Below, one piece after another: positions 26,358-35,847 of a stretch of DNA of 41,490 nt. The notes beneath the pieces are model-generated. The model worked only from the letters and a program-made list of their open reading frames with translations. It did not search any database and was not told the origin of the DNA. Origin of the DNA: Acidimicrobiia bacterium (GTDB lineage: Bacteria; Actinomycetota; Acidimicrobiia; Spongiisociales; ZC4RG35). The stretch spans positions 1 to 41,490 of the forward strand of contig WFOA01000042.1 in assembly GCA_015488325.1 (NCBI GenBank). Direction: 5' to 3'. The position numbers and the translations under genes were made by a program. The first letter of the stretch is position 1; each line of letters begins with the position of its first letter.

Positions 26358-26387
26358 GGGAGGGGCGGCCCTGGGGCCGCCCCTCCC
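26358..26387 (+). terminator. Terminator hairpin after acpS
   Basis: GGGAGGGGCGGCCC and GGGCCGCCCCTCCC form a perfect 14-bp stem separated by TG, starting 8 bp after the acpS stop. There is no T tract, common in GC-rich actinobacteria. The remaining gap to 26508 contains only the nnr promoter. Confidence 0.7.
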
Positions 26388-26496
26388 CGGACGCCTCCCA
26401 GTCGTGGCCGGCGACGCCGGGTCGAGCGGGGAAGGGCGCCGGCCGCGTCAGCTCGTCCTGTCGGCACGGGTGGGAGCAGGTGAAGGGTTCGGGCGA

Positions 26497-26502
26497 TACC
26501 AT
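26497..26502 (+). promoter_or_regulatory. nnr -10 element, leaderless
   Basis: TACCAT is followed by 6 nt (CGCCGG) and ATG 26509, the TANNNT-N6-ATG pattern. This fixes the nnr start far downstream of the first possible in-frame codon. Confidence 0.55.
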
Positions 26503-26508
26503 CGCCGG

Positions 26509-27894
26509 ATGCGTCCCGTCATCACGCCGTCGGAGGCGACACGTCTCGACCGGGAGGCCGCCGATCCGGTCGAGGTGCTCATGGAACGGGCCGGATACGG
26601 CGTCGCCCGGCATGTGGCATCCCTCGGTGTCGGATACGGCGACCGGGTCGCCGTTCTCGTGGGACCGGGAAACAACGGAGGCGACGGGTATGTGGCGGCT
26701 CGGCATCTGCGCCGTCGGGGTGTAGCCGTCGAAGTGCATCTGGTGGACATGCCGAAGACCGACGCCGCCCGCTGGGCGGCCGGCCGGGCCGGCGCCGCCC
26801 ACGTCCCCGTTCGCCCTCTGGGACGTCCCTCGGGCGAGGATCTGGTCGTCGACGCCGTGTTCGGCGGTGGCTTCCGCCACGGGATCCCGCCGGCGTTGAT
26901 CCCCTGGATGGAGGCGGACCTCCCGGTCGTCGCGGTGGACGTCCCCACCGGCCTCGATCCGTCGGAGGGGACGGTGCTGGAGCGGGCCTTCACCGCCGTG
27001 CTCACCGTCACCTTCGGGGCTCTGCGCACCGGGCACGTCCTCGGGGAGGGCCCGGACCGGTGCGGGCGGGTGGAGGTGGTGGACATCGGGTTGGGGGAGC
27101 CGACCCCGGCGATGCGGATGGTCGACGCCGAGGACGCTCCCCGGCCCCGGCGGCGGCGAGCAGCCCACAAGTGGTCCGCCGGTTCGGTCCTCGTCGTCGG
27201 CGGCGCCCCCGGCATGGTCGGGGCCGCCGTCCTCGCCGCCCGGTCGGCCCTGCGGTTCGGTGCCGGGGCGGTTGGAGTGGCCGCGGTGGAACGGGCGGTG
27301 GTGGCGGGCCTCGTCCCCGAAGTGCTCTCCTGGGGGATCGATGAGGTGTTCGACGTGTCGGATCGCTTCGACGTGGTGGTGCTGGGTCCCGGGCTGGGGC
27401 GTGACCGGGTCGACTTCGTGGCCGAGGTGGTGCGACGCCGCGCCGGGCCGCTCCTCCTCGACGCCGACGGTCTCTACGGCCTCGACCGCCGTGTCCTCGC
27501 CGCCCGGACCGGCCCGACCATCCTCACGCCCCACGCCGGGGAGTTCCGGCGTCTCGCCGGCGTCGGCGCCGAGCCGGAGGCTGCGGTCCGGTTCGCGGCG
27601 GAGACCGGCACCGTGGTCGTGCTCAAGGGGAACCCCACCTTCGTCACCGCCGGGGGGCCGCCCTGGGTGGTGGATTCGGGAGGTCCGGAGCTGGCGACGA
27701 TCGGGACGGGGGACGTCCTGGCGGGGATGATCGCTGCCCTGTGGGCTCGGGGCCTTCCCCCGCTGACGGCCGCCCGGTCGGGGGCGTACTGGCACGGACG
27801 GGCCGGAGCCGAGCTCGCCCGGGGTGGAGTGTTGACGGCCGACCGCCTCGCCGCCGAGGTCCGTCACTGGGGTTTCGAAGGGGACCGGCCGTGA
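26509..27894 (+). CDS. nnr: Bifunctional NAD(P)H-hydrate epimerase / ADP-dependent dehydratase
   Basis: Nnr repairs damaged hydrated NAD(P)H. ATG 26509 gives 461 residues. The N-terminal epimerase (YjeF_N) has LMERAGYGVARHV, VGPGNNGGDGYVAARHLRR, DAVFGGGF and AVDVPTGLDPSEG. The C-terminal ribokinase-like dehydratase has GSVLVVGGAPGMVGAA, LGPGLGRD, LLDADGLYGL, LTPHAGEFRRL, VVLKGNPTFV and the catalytic TIGTGDVLAGMIAAL. It overlaps alr by 4 bases (GTGA). Confidence 0.96.
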   Translation: MRPVITPSEATRLDREAADPVEVLMERAGYGVARHVASLGVGYGDRVAVLVGPGNNGGDGYVAARHLRRRGVAVEVHLVDMPKTDAARWAAGRAGAAHVPVRPLGRPSGEDLVVDAVFGGGFRHGIPPALIPWMEADLPVVAVDVPTGLDPSEGTVLERAFTAVLTVTFGALRTGHVLGEGPDRCGRVEVVDIGLGEPTPAMRMVDAEDAPRPRRRRAAHKWSAGSVLVVGGAPGMVGAAVLAARSALRFGAGAVGVAAVERAVVAGLVPEVLSWGIDEVFDVSDRFDVVVLGPGLGRDRVDFVAEVVRRRAGPLLLDADGLYGLDRRVLAARTGPTILTPHAGEFRRLAGVGAEPEAAVRFAAETGTVVVLKGNPTFVTAGGPPWVVDSGGPELATIGTGDVLAGMIAALWARGLPPLTAARSGAYWHGRAGAELARGGVLTADRLAAEVRHWGFEGDRP

Positions 27895-28985
27895 GGCCTT
27901 CGTGGGTGGACGTCGATCTCGGCGCCCTCGCCGGCAACGTCCGGAGGATCGCCGCCCTGGTCGCCCCCGCCGAGCTGTGCGCGGTGGTGAAGGCCGACGC
28001 TTACGGCCACGGTGACGTCCCGGTGGCGGAGACCGCCTTGGAGGCGGGGGCGAGCCGCCTGGCGGTGGCGTTGGTGGAAGAGGGGATCCGGCTCCGGGAG
28101 GCCGGTATCGACGCGCCGATCCTCGTTCTGTCCGAACCTCCGGTGTCGGCGGTCACCGACCTCGTTGCCTGGGATCTCACCGCCACCGTGTATCGGGCGT
28201 CGTTCCTCTCCGCCCTCGCCGAGGCGACGACGGGGACGGCGGAGGTGCATGTGAAGGTGGACACGGGGATGCATCGGGTCGGAGCCGACCCCGGGACCGC
28301 CCTGGCGCTCGTCCGTGAGATCGACCGTGACCCCCGCCTGGTCCTCGGGGGCGTGTGGAGTCACCTGGCCGTCGCCGACACCGACGCCGAGTTCACTCAC
28401 CGTCAGATCGAGCTGTTCGACCGTGTCTGCGGCGCCGTCGAAGAGGCGGGCGTCGAGATCCGGCGGCGGCACCTCGCCAACACACCGGGGGCGATCCTCT
28501 ACCCCGACGCCCGGTACGAGATGGTGCGGGTCGGGTTGGGCATCTACGGGCTCCATCCGTGTCCTGCCACCCGCGACCACATCGAGTTGGAGCCGGTGAT
28601 GTCGATCGTCTCCCAGGTCGCCTACGTGCGGCGCCTGCCCGCCGGGTCCCGCCCTTCCTACGGACGGAGACGGCCCCTCGGAGGCGACCATTTCGTGGCG
28701 ACGGTGCCGGTCGGGTACGCCGACGGCGTACCACGGGCGTGGAGCGACGACGGGGTGGTGCTGGTCGGTGCCAGGAGGCGTCCCTTCGCCGGGGTCGTCA
28801 CCATGGATCAGGTGGTCGTCGACGTGGGCGAGGACCAGGTGGAGGAAGGAGACGAAGTGGTGCTGTTGGGACGGCAAGGAGGTGTGGAGGTGACCGCCGA
28901 CGAATGGGCGGAGGCCACCGGAACCATCAACTACGAGATCGTGTCCAGGATCGGTCCCCGGCTCCCCCGGAGGTACCGGCGATGA
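27891..28985 (+). CDS. alr: Alanine racemase
   Basis: Alr supplies D-alanine for peptidoglycan. GTG 27891, overlapping the nnr stop, gives 364 residues beginning MRPSWVDVDLGALAGNVRRI. The PLP lysine is in AVVKADAYGHG, the substrate region is VKVDTGMHRVG, and C-terminal motifs are VPVGYADGVPRAWS (catalytic Tyr) and VTMDQVVVDVG. The nnr-alr-tsaE neighbourhood is typical of actinobacteria. It overlaps the next gene by 4 bases. Confidence 0.96.
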   Translation: MRPSWVDVDLGALAGNVRRIAALVAPAELCAVVKADAYGHGDVPVAETALEAGASRLAVALVEEGIRLREAGIDAPILVLSEPPVSAVTDLVAWDLTATVYRASFLSALAEATTGTAEVHVKVDTGMHRVGADPGTALALVREIDRDPRLVLGGVWSHLAVADTDAEFTHRQIELFDRVCGAVEEAGVEIRRRHLANTPGAILYPDARYEMVRVGLGIYGLHPCPATRDHIELEPVMSIVSQVAYVRRLPAGSRPSYGRRRPLGGDHFVATVPVGYADGVPRAWSDDGVVLVGARRRPFAGVVTMDQVVVDVGEDQVEEGDEVVLLGRQGGVEVTADEWAEATGTINYEIVSRIGPRLPRRYRR

Positions 28986-29854
28986 CCCTCACGGCGGTGC
29001 GGGGGATCCGGGTCGGACACTGGACCGACGAGGCAGGCCGCACCGGATGCACCGTGGTGGTCCTTCCCGTGCCGAACCGGGTCGCCGTCGAGGTCCGCGG
29101 TGCGGCGCCCGGCACCCGGGAGACGGCCCTGTTGGCACCGGGGATGCGGGTCGAGCAGGCCGACGCCATCGTCCTCACCGGAGGTTCGGCGTTCGGTCTC
29201 GCCGCCGCCGACGGTGTCGTGGAGGCCTTGGAGGCGGAGGGCCGAGGACATCCCACCCCGGTCGGTCCGGTCCCGATCGTCCCCACCGCGGTGATCTTCG
29301 ACCTCGCCGAGGGTGACGCCCGAGTTCGTCCCGGTCCGGCGGAGGGTGCGGCAGCCTTCCGGTCGGCCGACACGTCACCGGTCGAGTCGGGTCGCCTTGG
29401 GGCGGGCACCGGCGCCACCGTGGGGCAGTGGCGGGGGTTCGACGCCGCGTCGCCGGGTGGCCTCGGGTCGGCGTCGGTCACCTGGGAGGGGGTGGTGGTC
29501 GGCGCCCTGGCGGTCGTCAACGCCGTCGGGGACGTCTTCACCCTCGAAGGGGAGTCCCTCACCGGCGGCGAGGCGGTCCCGGGACCGAGTCCCCTCGCCG
29601 TGCGGCCCCTCCAGAACACCACCCTGGTCGTGGTCGCCACCGACGCCGACCTTCGGCGGGAGGAGCTCGTCCGAGTGGCGGTGCGGGCTCAGGATGCGTT
29701 GGCGGTCTGTCTCCGTCCGGCCCACACCCGCTACGACGGGGACATCGCCTTCGCGGTGTCGTGCGGATCGGGCTCCGCCGACGTGGATTCGGTCGCCGAG
29801 CTCGCCTTCGAAGCGGTCGGACGGGCGATCGAAGCCGCCGTGAGGCGAACGTGA
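28982..29854 (+). CDS. P1 family (DmpA-type) self-processing peptidase
   Basis: Family S58 proteins are Ntn hydrolases that cut themselves to free an N-terminal nucleophile and then act as aminopeptidases or amidases. The 290-residue product has GIRVGHWTDEAGRTGCTVVV at the start, VLTGGSAFGLAAADGVVEAL, then LGAGTGATVGQWRG, and the cleavage site LQNTTLVVVATDA (N212-T213). T213 or T214 would become the nucleophile. It is inserted between alr and the tsa genes and coupled to alr (ATGA). Substrate is unknown. Confidence 0.88.
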   Translation: MTLTAVRGIRVGHWTDEAGRTGCTVVVLPVPNRVAVEVRGAAPGTRETALLAPGMRVEQADAIVLTGGSAFGLAAADGVVEALEAEGRGHPTPVGPVPIVPTAVIFDLAEGDARVRPGPAEGAAAFRSADTSPVESGRLGAGTGATVGQWRGFDAASPGGLGSASVTWEGVVVGALAVVNAVGDVFTLEGESLTGGEAVPGPSPLAVRPLQNTTLVVVATDADLRREELVRVAVRAQDALAVCLRPAHTRYDGDIAFAVSCGSGSADVDSVAELAFEAVGRAIEAAVRRT

Positions 29855-29862
29855 GGACCTGG

Positions 29863-29868
29863 CAGAAT
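29863..29868 (+). promoter_or_regulatory. -10 element for the leader peptide and uracil-DNA glycosylase
   Basis: CAGAAT is followed by 6 nt and GTG 29875. The first base departs from TANNNT, but spacing matches the other leaderless starts in this window. Confidence 0.4.
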
Positions 29869-29874
29869 GGGGGC

Positions 29875-29925
29875 GTGCCCGCTCCGTCAGCCAACGGCCG
29901 CCGACCGTGGAGTGCGTGTCCGTGA
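29875..29925 (+). CDS. Possible leaderless 16-residue leader peptide
   Basis: GTG 29875 opens a 16-codon frame (MPAPSANGRRPWSACP) that stops at TGA 29923-29925, overlapping GTG 29922 of the glycosylase gene (GTGA). It begins 6 nt after a -10-like element, so it would sit at the mRNA 5' end. It may carry ribosomes to a downstream start that has no Shine-Dalgarno site. It could also be chance, with the glycosylase starting at GTG 29907 or 29916. Confidence 0.4.
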   Translation: MPAPSANGRRPWSACP

Positions 29926-30563
29926 ACGCCGTCGCGCGTCTCGCCGCCCTCCGCGAAGAAGCGCTGGCGTGCACCGCCTGCCGGCTCGCCGAGACGAGAA
30001 CGAAGGTGGTGTTCGGGGTCGGCGACCCCCAGGCCGACCTCATGTTCATCGGTGAGGCGCCGGGGCGGAACGAAGACCTCCAGGGCGAACCCTTCGTCGG
30101 GGCGGCCGGCAAGCTGTTGACGCGCCTCTTGGTCGAGATCGGGTTGGAGCGTTCCGAGGTGTACATCGCCAACGTCGTGAAATGTCGGCCGCCCGGCAAC
30201 CGGGACCCACGTCCCGACGAGATCGACGCATGCAAGCCGTTCCTCCGGGGCCAGCTCGAGCTGGTCGACCCGCGGGTGGTGGTGACCCTCGGCAATTTCG
30301 CCACCAAGCTGGCGTTGCGTACCGAGACGGGCATCACCCGTCTCCGCGGCCGCACCTACCGGTGGTGGCGCGGCAAAACCCTCATTCCCACCTACCATCC
30401 TGCTGCAGCCCTTCGGGGTGGAGATCGGGTGCTGGCGGCCATGCGTGAGGATTTCGCCCTGGTCCGTCAAACCCTCGACGCTCCCCCCGAGCCGCCGCCG
30501 GAGCCGGAGGTGCATGCGGATCCGGAGCCGGCGGTGCCCCGCCAGCTTGGATTGTTCGGATGA
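29922..30563 (+). CDS. Uracil-DNA glycosylase, family 4 (Fe-S)
   Basis: Family 4 enzymes excise uracil from DNA and hold a 4Fe-4S cluster. From GTG 29922 the product has 213 residues with cluster cysteines C17, C20, C88 and C104, the active-site motif FIGEAPGRNEDLQGEPFVG (GEAPG, 44-48) and IPTYHPAA near 145-152. The tail is Pro/Glu-rich. Alternative GTG starts at 29907 and 29916 would add 5 or 2 residues. It overlaps tsaE by 4 bases. Confidence 0.93.
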   Translation: MNAVARLAALREEALACTACRLAETRTKVVFGVGDPQADLMFIGEAPGRNEDLQGEPFVGAAGKLLTRLLVEIGLERSEVYIANVVKCRPPGNRDPRPDEIDACKPFLRGQLELVDPRVVVTLGNFATKLALRTETGITRLRGRTYRWWRGKTLIPTYHPAAALRGGDRVLAAMREDFALVRQTLDAPPEPPPEPEVHADPEPAVPRQLGLFG

Positions 30564-31018
30564 TCGTGACGCTGACCTGTCCGACGGTGACCGACACGCG
30601 CGCAGCCGCGGGTCGGCTCGCCGCGCTCCTCAGACCCGGTGACGTCGTGGTGTTGGCCGGGCCGCTCGGCTGTGGGAAGACGACGTTCGCCGGCGGTCTG
30701 GCCGACGGCCTCGGCGTCGAAGAGCCGGTGACCAGCCCCTCGTTCATCCTGATGCGGCGGTACGACTCGGGGTTTCTCCCCATGGTGCACGTCGACGTGT
30801 ACCGACTGGGCACCGTCGGCGAGTTCGAAGACCTCGAGGTCTTGGAGGAGGGGCGTGACGGTGTGGTCGTGATCGAATGGGGCAACGCCGTGCTGCCGCT
30901 GCTTCCCGACGACCACCTGGTGGTCGAGTTCGACGTCCAGCCGGGCGGGACCCGGATCCTGCGTCTCGTGCCGTCGGGTGACTGGAAGCAACGCCCCCTC
31001 GAGGAGGTCGAAGGGTGA
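30560..31018 (+). CDS. tsaE: tRNA t6A37 biosynthesis ATPase TsaE
   Basis: TsaE is the small ATPase of the TsaBDE complex that makes threonylcarbamoyladenosine in tRNA. The 152-residue protein has Walker A GPLGCGKTT (34-42), TSPSFILMRRY, HVDVYRLGT and VVVIEWGNAVLPLLPDDHL, all family motifs. It overlaps both neighbours by 4 bases and is followed by tsaB, rimI and tsaD. Confidence 0.96.
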   Translation: MIVTLTCPTVTDTRAAAGRLAALLRPGDVVVLAGPLGCGKTTFAGGLADGLGVEEPVTSPSFILMRRYDSGFLPMVHVDVYRLGTVGEFEDLEVLEEGRDGVVVIEWGNAVLPLLPDDHLVVEFDVQPGGTRILRLVPSGDWKQRPLEEVEG

Positions 31019-31728
31019 AGGTCGTCGCGTTGAGCACGTCGACGCCGAAGTCGTCGGTGGCCCTGGCCGAAGGGCGAGAGGTGGTCGCCTCCGCCGAGCG
31101 GACCGACCGGCGAGGCCACGCCTCGTTCCTGGTGCCGGCCCTCGATTTCTGCTTCGACCAGGCCGGCTGGGTCCCGGCCGACGTCGACGCGGTGGTGGTC
31201 GATGTTGGTCCGGGCCTGTACACGGGCCTGCGGGTGGGTCTCGCCACCGCCCAGGGTCTGGCGGGCGCAGTCGGGGCTCAGCTCATCCCCGCCGTCTCCC
31301 TCGACGCCCTGGCCTTGCGGGCCACGACCGGCCATCGCCACATCGTGGCCGTGGTGGATGTTCGCAGGGGCGAGCTGGCGGTGGCCGGGTACCGACCGGT
31401 CCCCGGCGGGGTGGTCCGGGATGGGGCGCCGCAGCTCGTCACCCCCGACCGGCTCCGAGCCCTCCTCGAGTCGGATCCCGGGGAGGTGCTGCTGGTCGGT
31501 GACGTCCCCGCGCTCCCGGAGGAGACCCTGCGGGGCCTGCACCGGGTGAAGGTGGGTCGACCCCGCTACCCGGGCGCCGAAGCCCTCGTCGAGATCGGTG
31601 CCCGCACGGCGGAGAAGGACGATGCGCCCCATCCCGACGAGGTGCGTCCCCTCTACCTGCGGGACCCCGACGTCACCATCAACTGGGCGATGCTGCGACA
31701 GGAGGGGCCGTGGCCGGGGCAGCGGTGA
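31015..31728 (+). CDS. tsaB: tRNA t6A37 biosynthesis protein TsaB
   Basis: TsaB is an ASKHA-fold partner that heterodimerises with TsaD. The 237-residue product starts at GTG 31015. It begins MKVVALSTSTPKSSVALAEG and has the signature VDVGPGLYTGLRVGLATAQG. The catalytic metal residues of TsaD are absent, as usual. Its stop overlaps the rimI ATG (TGATG). Confidence 0.95.
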   Translation: MKVVALSTSTPKSSVALAEGREVVASAERTDRRGHASFLVPALDFCFDQAGWVPADVDAVVVDVGPGLYTGLRVGLATAQGLAGAVGAQLIPAVSLDALALRATTGHRHIVAVVDVRRGELAVAGYRPVPGGVVRDGAPQLVTPDRLRALLESDPGEVLLVGDVPALPEETLRGLHRVKVGRPRYPGAEALVEIGARTAEKDDAPHPDEVRPLYLRDPDVTINWAMLRQEGPWPGQR

Positions 31729-32207
31729 TGCACATCCGCCCGATGGTCCCCGCCGACGTCGAGGCGGCGTTGGAGATCGAACGGGAGACCTACCCGGAGC
31801 CGTGGAGCGAAGGGGTGTTCGCCGACGAGCTGGGCCGGGACGACCGCATCTACCTGGCGGCGGACCTGGACGGCCGCCTGGTCGGATACGGCGGTTTGAT
31901 GGTGATCGGAGACGAGGCCCACGTCACCACGTTGACGGTCGCCCCCGAGGCCCGGGGGTCGCGGATCGGGACGAGGCTGATGTTGGCTCTGGCTCGCCGG
32001 GCCCGGGAGGCGGGCGCCCGTTCGCTCACCCTGGAGGTCCGGGTCTCCAACGTCGCCGCCCAAGCCCTGTACCGGCGGTTCGGGATGGCTCCGGTCGGGG
32101 TGCGGAAACGCTACTACCGGGACGAGGACGCCCTCATCATGTGGGCCCACGACATCGACACCGACGAGTACGGGCGTCGGCTCGCCGAGATCGAGGAGTC
32201 GCTGTGA
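31728..32207 (+). CDS. rimI: Ribosomal-protein-alanine N-acetyltransferase RimI-like
   Basis: A GNAT acetyltransferase; RimI acetylates the N-terminus of S18. I choose ATG 31728, coupled to the tsaB stop, giving 159 residues starting MHIRPMVPADVEAALEIERE. The GGAGGGG tract before GTG 31710 is too close to that codon. The acetyl-CoA loop is VAPEARGSRIGTRLM, and RVSNVAAQALYRRFGM and RKRYYRDEDALIMW complete the RimI pattern. tsaB-rimI-tsaD is the usual order. Confidence 0.93.
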   Translation: MHIRPMVPADVEAALEIERETYPEPWSEGVFADELGRDDRIYLAADLDGRLVGYGGLMVIGDEAHVTTLTVAPEARGSRIGTRLMLALARRAREAGARSLTLEVRVSNVAAQALYRRFGMAPVGVRKRYYRDEDALIMWAHDIDTDEYGRRLAEIEESL

Positions 32208-33211
32208 AGCCGGTGATCCTCGCCTTCGAGACGTCCTGCGACGAGACCGCCGTGGCCGTCGTCAGGGGCACGGAGGTCCTCTCCAACGTCCTGTCGTCCC
32301 AGGTGGATCTCCATTCCCGGTTCGGTGGGGTGGTGCCGGAGGTGGCGGCCCGTGCCCACGTCGAAGCGATCCGGTCCCTCACCCATCGGGCGATGGTCGA
32401 AGCCGGCCTCCACACCGACGACCTCGACGCCGTCGCCGCCACCGAGGGTCCGGGGCTGGTCGGTGCGCTGCTGGTCGGTTTCTCCTTCGCCAAGGCGACG
32501 GCGTGGGCCCGCCAGCTCCCCTTCGTCGGGGTGGATCACATGGAGGGCCATCTGATGGCCCCGCGGATCGACCACGGTGAAGCCTTCCGGCCTCCGGCGG
32601 TCTCGCTGCTCGTCTCCGGGGGCCATTCCGAGATCGTCTTGGTGCACGACTGGGGTGAGTACGAGGTGCTGGGACGCACGATCGACGACGCCGCCGGTGA
32701 GGCCTTCGACAAGCTCGCCCGGGTCATGGGCCTCGGCTTCCCGGGGGGACCGGCGATCGATGCGGCGTCGGAGGGGGGCGACCCGAAGGCGGTGTCGTTC
32801 CCTCGGGCCCTCTCCGACCGTCCCTACGACTTCTCGTTCTCCGGGTTGAAGACGGCGGTGGCGACGTTCATCGAACGGGCCGCCCGCTCCGGTGACCTGC
32901 CGCCCCTCGCCGACGTGGCCGCCTCCCTCCAGGAGGCCATCGTCGACGTGCTCGTCGACAAGACCTTCCGGGCGGTCGACGACACCGGAGTGAGGGTCGT
33001 GTCTGGCGGTGGCGGGGTGATCGCCAACCGCCGTCTCCGCCGGCGTCTCGCCGAGGAGGCGGACAAACGCGGTGTCACGTTGTGCCTGCCTCCCCCGGTG
33101 CTGGCCACCGACAACGCGGCGATGATCGGGGTCGCCGCCGTCCATCATCTGTCCCTCGGCCACGTCTCGGACTGGGCCACCGGGGTCGATCCGGGTCTGC
33201 GGCTCGGATGA
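32204..33211 (+). CDS. tsaD: tRNA t6A37 N-threonylcarbamoyltransferase TsaD
   Basis: TsaD transfers the threonylcarbamoyl group to A37 of tRNAs that read ANN codons. GTG 32204, overlapping the rimI stop, gives 335 residues. It begins with VILAFETSCDETAVAVV. The metal site is DHMEGHLMAP, followed by LLVSGGHSEIVLV, the GEAFDKLARVMGLGFPGGP segment and the C-terminal ATDNAAMIGVAA. The full t6A set TsaB, D and E is in one operon. Confidence 0.97.
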   Translation: MKPVILAFETSCDETAVAVVRGTEVLSNVLSSQVDLHSRFGGVVPEVAARAHVEAIRSLTHRAMVEAGLHTDDLDAVAATEGPGLVGALLVGFSFAKATAWARQLPFVGVDHMEGHLMAPRIDHGEAFRPPAVSLLVSGGHSEIVLVHDWGEYEVLGRTIDDAAGEAFDKLARVMGLGFPGGPAIDAASEGGDPKAVSFPRALSDRPYDFSFSGLKTAVATFIERAARSGDLPPLADVAASLQEAIVDVLVDKTFRAVDDTGVRVVSGGGGVIANRRLRRRLAEEADKRGVTLCLPPPVLATDNAAMIGVAAVHHLSLGHVSDWATGVDPGLRLG

Positions 33212-33230
33212 CGACCCCCGCGTTCGGCTG

Positions 33231-33257
33231 TTAGCAGTCGTGGATGGGGAGTGCTAA
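33231..33257 (+). promoter_or_regulatory. CIRCE operator 1 (HrcA site)
   Basis: TTAGCAGTC-N9-GAGTGCTAA matches the HrcA operator TTAGCACTC-N9-GAGTGCTAA with one change. TTAGCA and TAAAGT (33255-33260) within and just after it are spaced 18 bp like a -35/-10 pair. Confidence 0.9.
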
Positions 33258-33263
33258 AGTACG

Positions 33264-33290
33264 TTGGCACTCTCTAGGGGTGAGTGCTAA
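33264..33290 (+). promoter_or_regulatory. CIRCE operator 2 (HrcA site)
   Basis: TTGGCACTC-N9-GAGTGCTAA, one change from consensus. It starts exactly 33 bp after operator 1. TTGGCA and TAAAGT (33288-33293), 18 bp apart, repeat the same promoter-like geometry. Confidence 0.93.
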
Positions 33291-33296
33291 AGTGCG

Positions 33297-33323
33297 CTGG
33301 CACTCCCCACCGGAGAGTGCCAG
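33297..33323 (+). promoter_or_regulatory. CIRCE operator 3 (HrcA site)
   Basis: CTGGCACTC-N9-GAGTGCCAG is fully symmetrical but changed at two bases in each arm relative to consensus. It starts 33 bp after operator 2 and lies 30 bp before the groES ATG, so bound HrcA would also block early elongation. Confidence 0.85.
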
Positions 33324-33353
33324 TACGTGAGAGTCCGTTAGGAGGAGGCATCG

Positions 33354-35292
<1,939 letters not shown>

Positions 35293-35315
35293 TCCGACCC
35301 ACCGGATCCGACGGC

Positions 35316-35346
35316 GAGCGAGGGACCCCGCCGGGGTCCCTCGCTC
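35316..35346 (+). terminator. groESL terminator hairpin
   Basis: GAGCGAGGGACCCC and GGGGTCCCTCGCTC form a perfect 14-bp stem with loop GCC, beginning 23 bp after groEL. A TACGCT -10-like box (35351-35356) for the next gene follows within 5 bp. Confidence 0.8.
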
Positions 35347-35364
35347 CGTCTACGCTGGGACGGG

Positions 35365-35847
35365 ATGCAGGTGCGCGCCGCCATGGGGATCGTGTTCGTC
35401 GCCGCGGCGTGCGTCGCCGGGCCTTCCATGGACCTGGCCGGGCTGGTCGACCAGCTCACCGAGCGGGGAGCGAGGGTGTCGGTGTTGGCGCCGGGCGACC
35501 GGCTCATCCCCTGGTTCGGGGGTACCCAGCGTCGCCTCTGCATCGACGACCGGGTGGTCTACGTGCTCGAATACCCCGACGTCGGATCCCGCCGGGCCGA
35601 CTCCGACGGGATCCCGCCCGACGCCAGCCGCATCGGCCCGGGCACCGTTGAGATCAACGGCAGGTGGAGGGTCTGGGCGGAGGGCCGCCTCCTCGTCTTC
35701 TACCTCGGCCTCGACGACAAGATCGTCGCCCGGCTCGACGGGTTGCTCGGTCCCACCATCACCCCCGACGCGCCGCCCCGAGGGCCCTTCGGCGGCGAAG
35801 TGGACCCTCGGGTCGCCGCCCGCGACTACTCCTGCGTGTCGCCGTAG
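35365..35847 (+). CDS. Hypothetical secreted or lipid-anchored protein
   Basis: The 160-residue product begins MQVRAAMGIVFVAAACVAGP, a short signal-like segment with Cys16 in AAAC, a weak lipobox. The rest is soluble (DRVVYVLEYPDVGSRRADSD; RIGPGTVEINGRWRVWAEGR; LGLDDKIVARLDGLLGPTIT). I recognise no family. TACGCT lies 8 nt before the ATG, so it may be nearly leaderless. Its last 22 bases overlap the convergent osmC gene. Confidence 0.6.
   Translation: MQVRAAMGIVFVAAACVAGPSMDLAGLVDQLTERGARVSVLAPGDRLIPWFGGTQRRLCIDDRVVYVLEYPDVGSRRADSDGIPPDASRIGPGTVEINGRWRVWAEGRLLVFYLGLDDKIVARLDGLLGPTITPDAPPRGPFGGEVDPRVAARDYSCVSP

Noticed and set aside
23804-26467. Very long open frame on the minus strand opposite glmS
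   Set aside because: It mirrors the third-position GC bias of glmS and acpS, covers the ribozyme and several genes, and its product has no recognisable domain.
26056-26508. N-terminal extension of nnr into acpS
   Set aside because: The extension reads through acpS in another frame and resembles no protein. The family N-terminus and a -10 box both point to ATG 26509.
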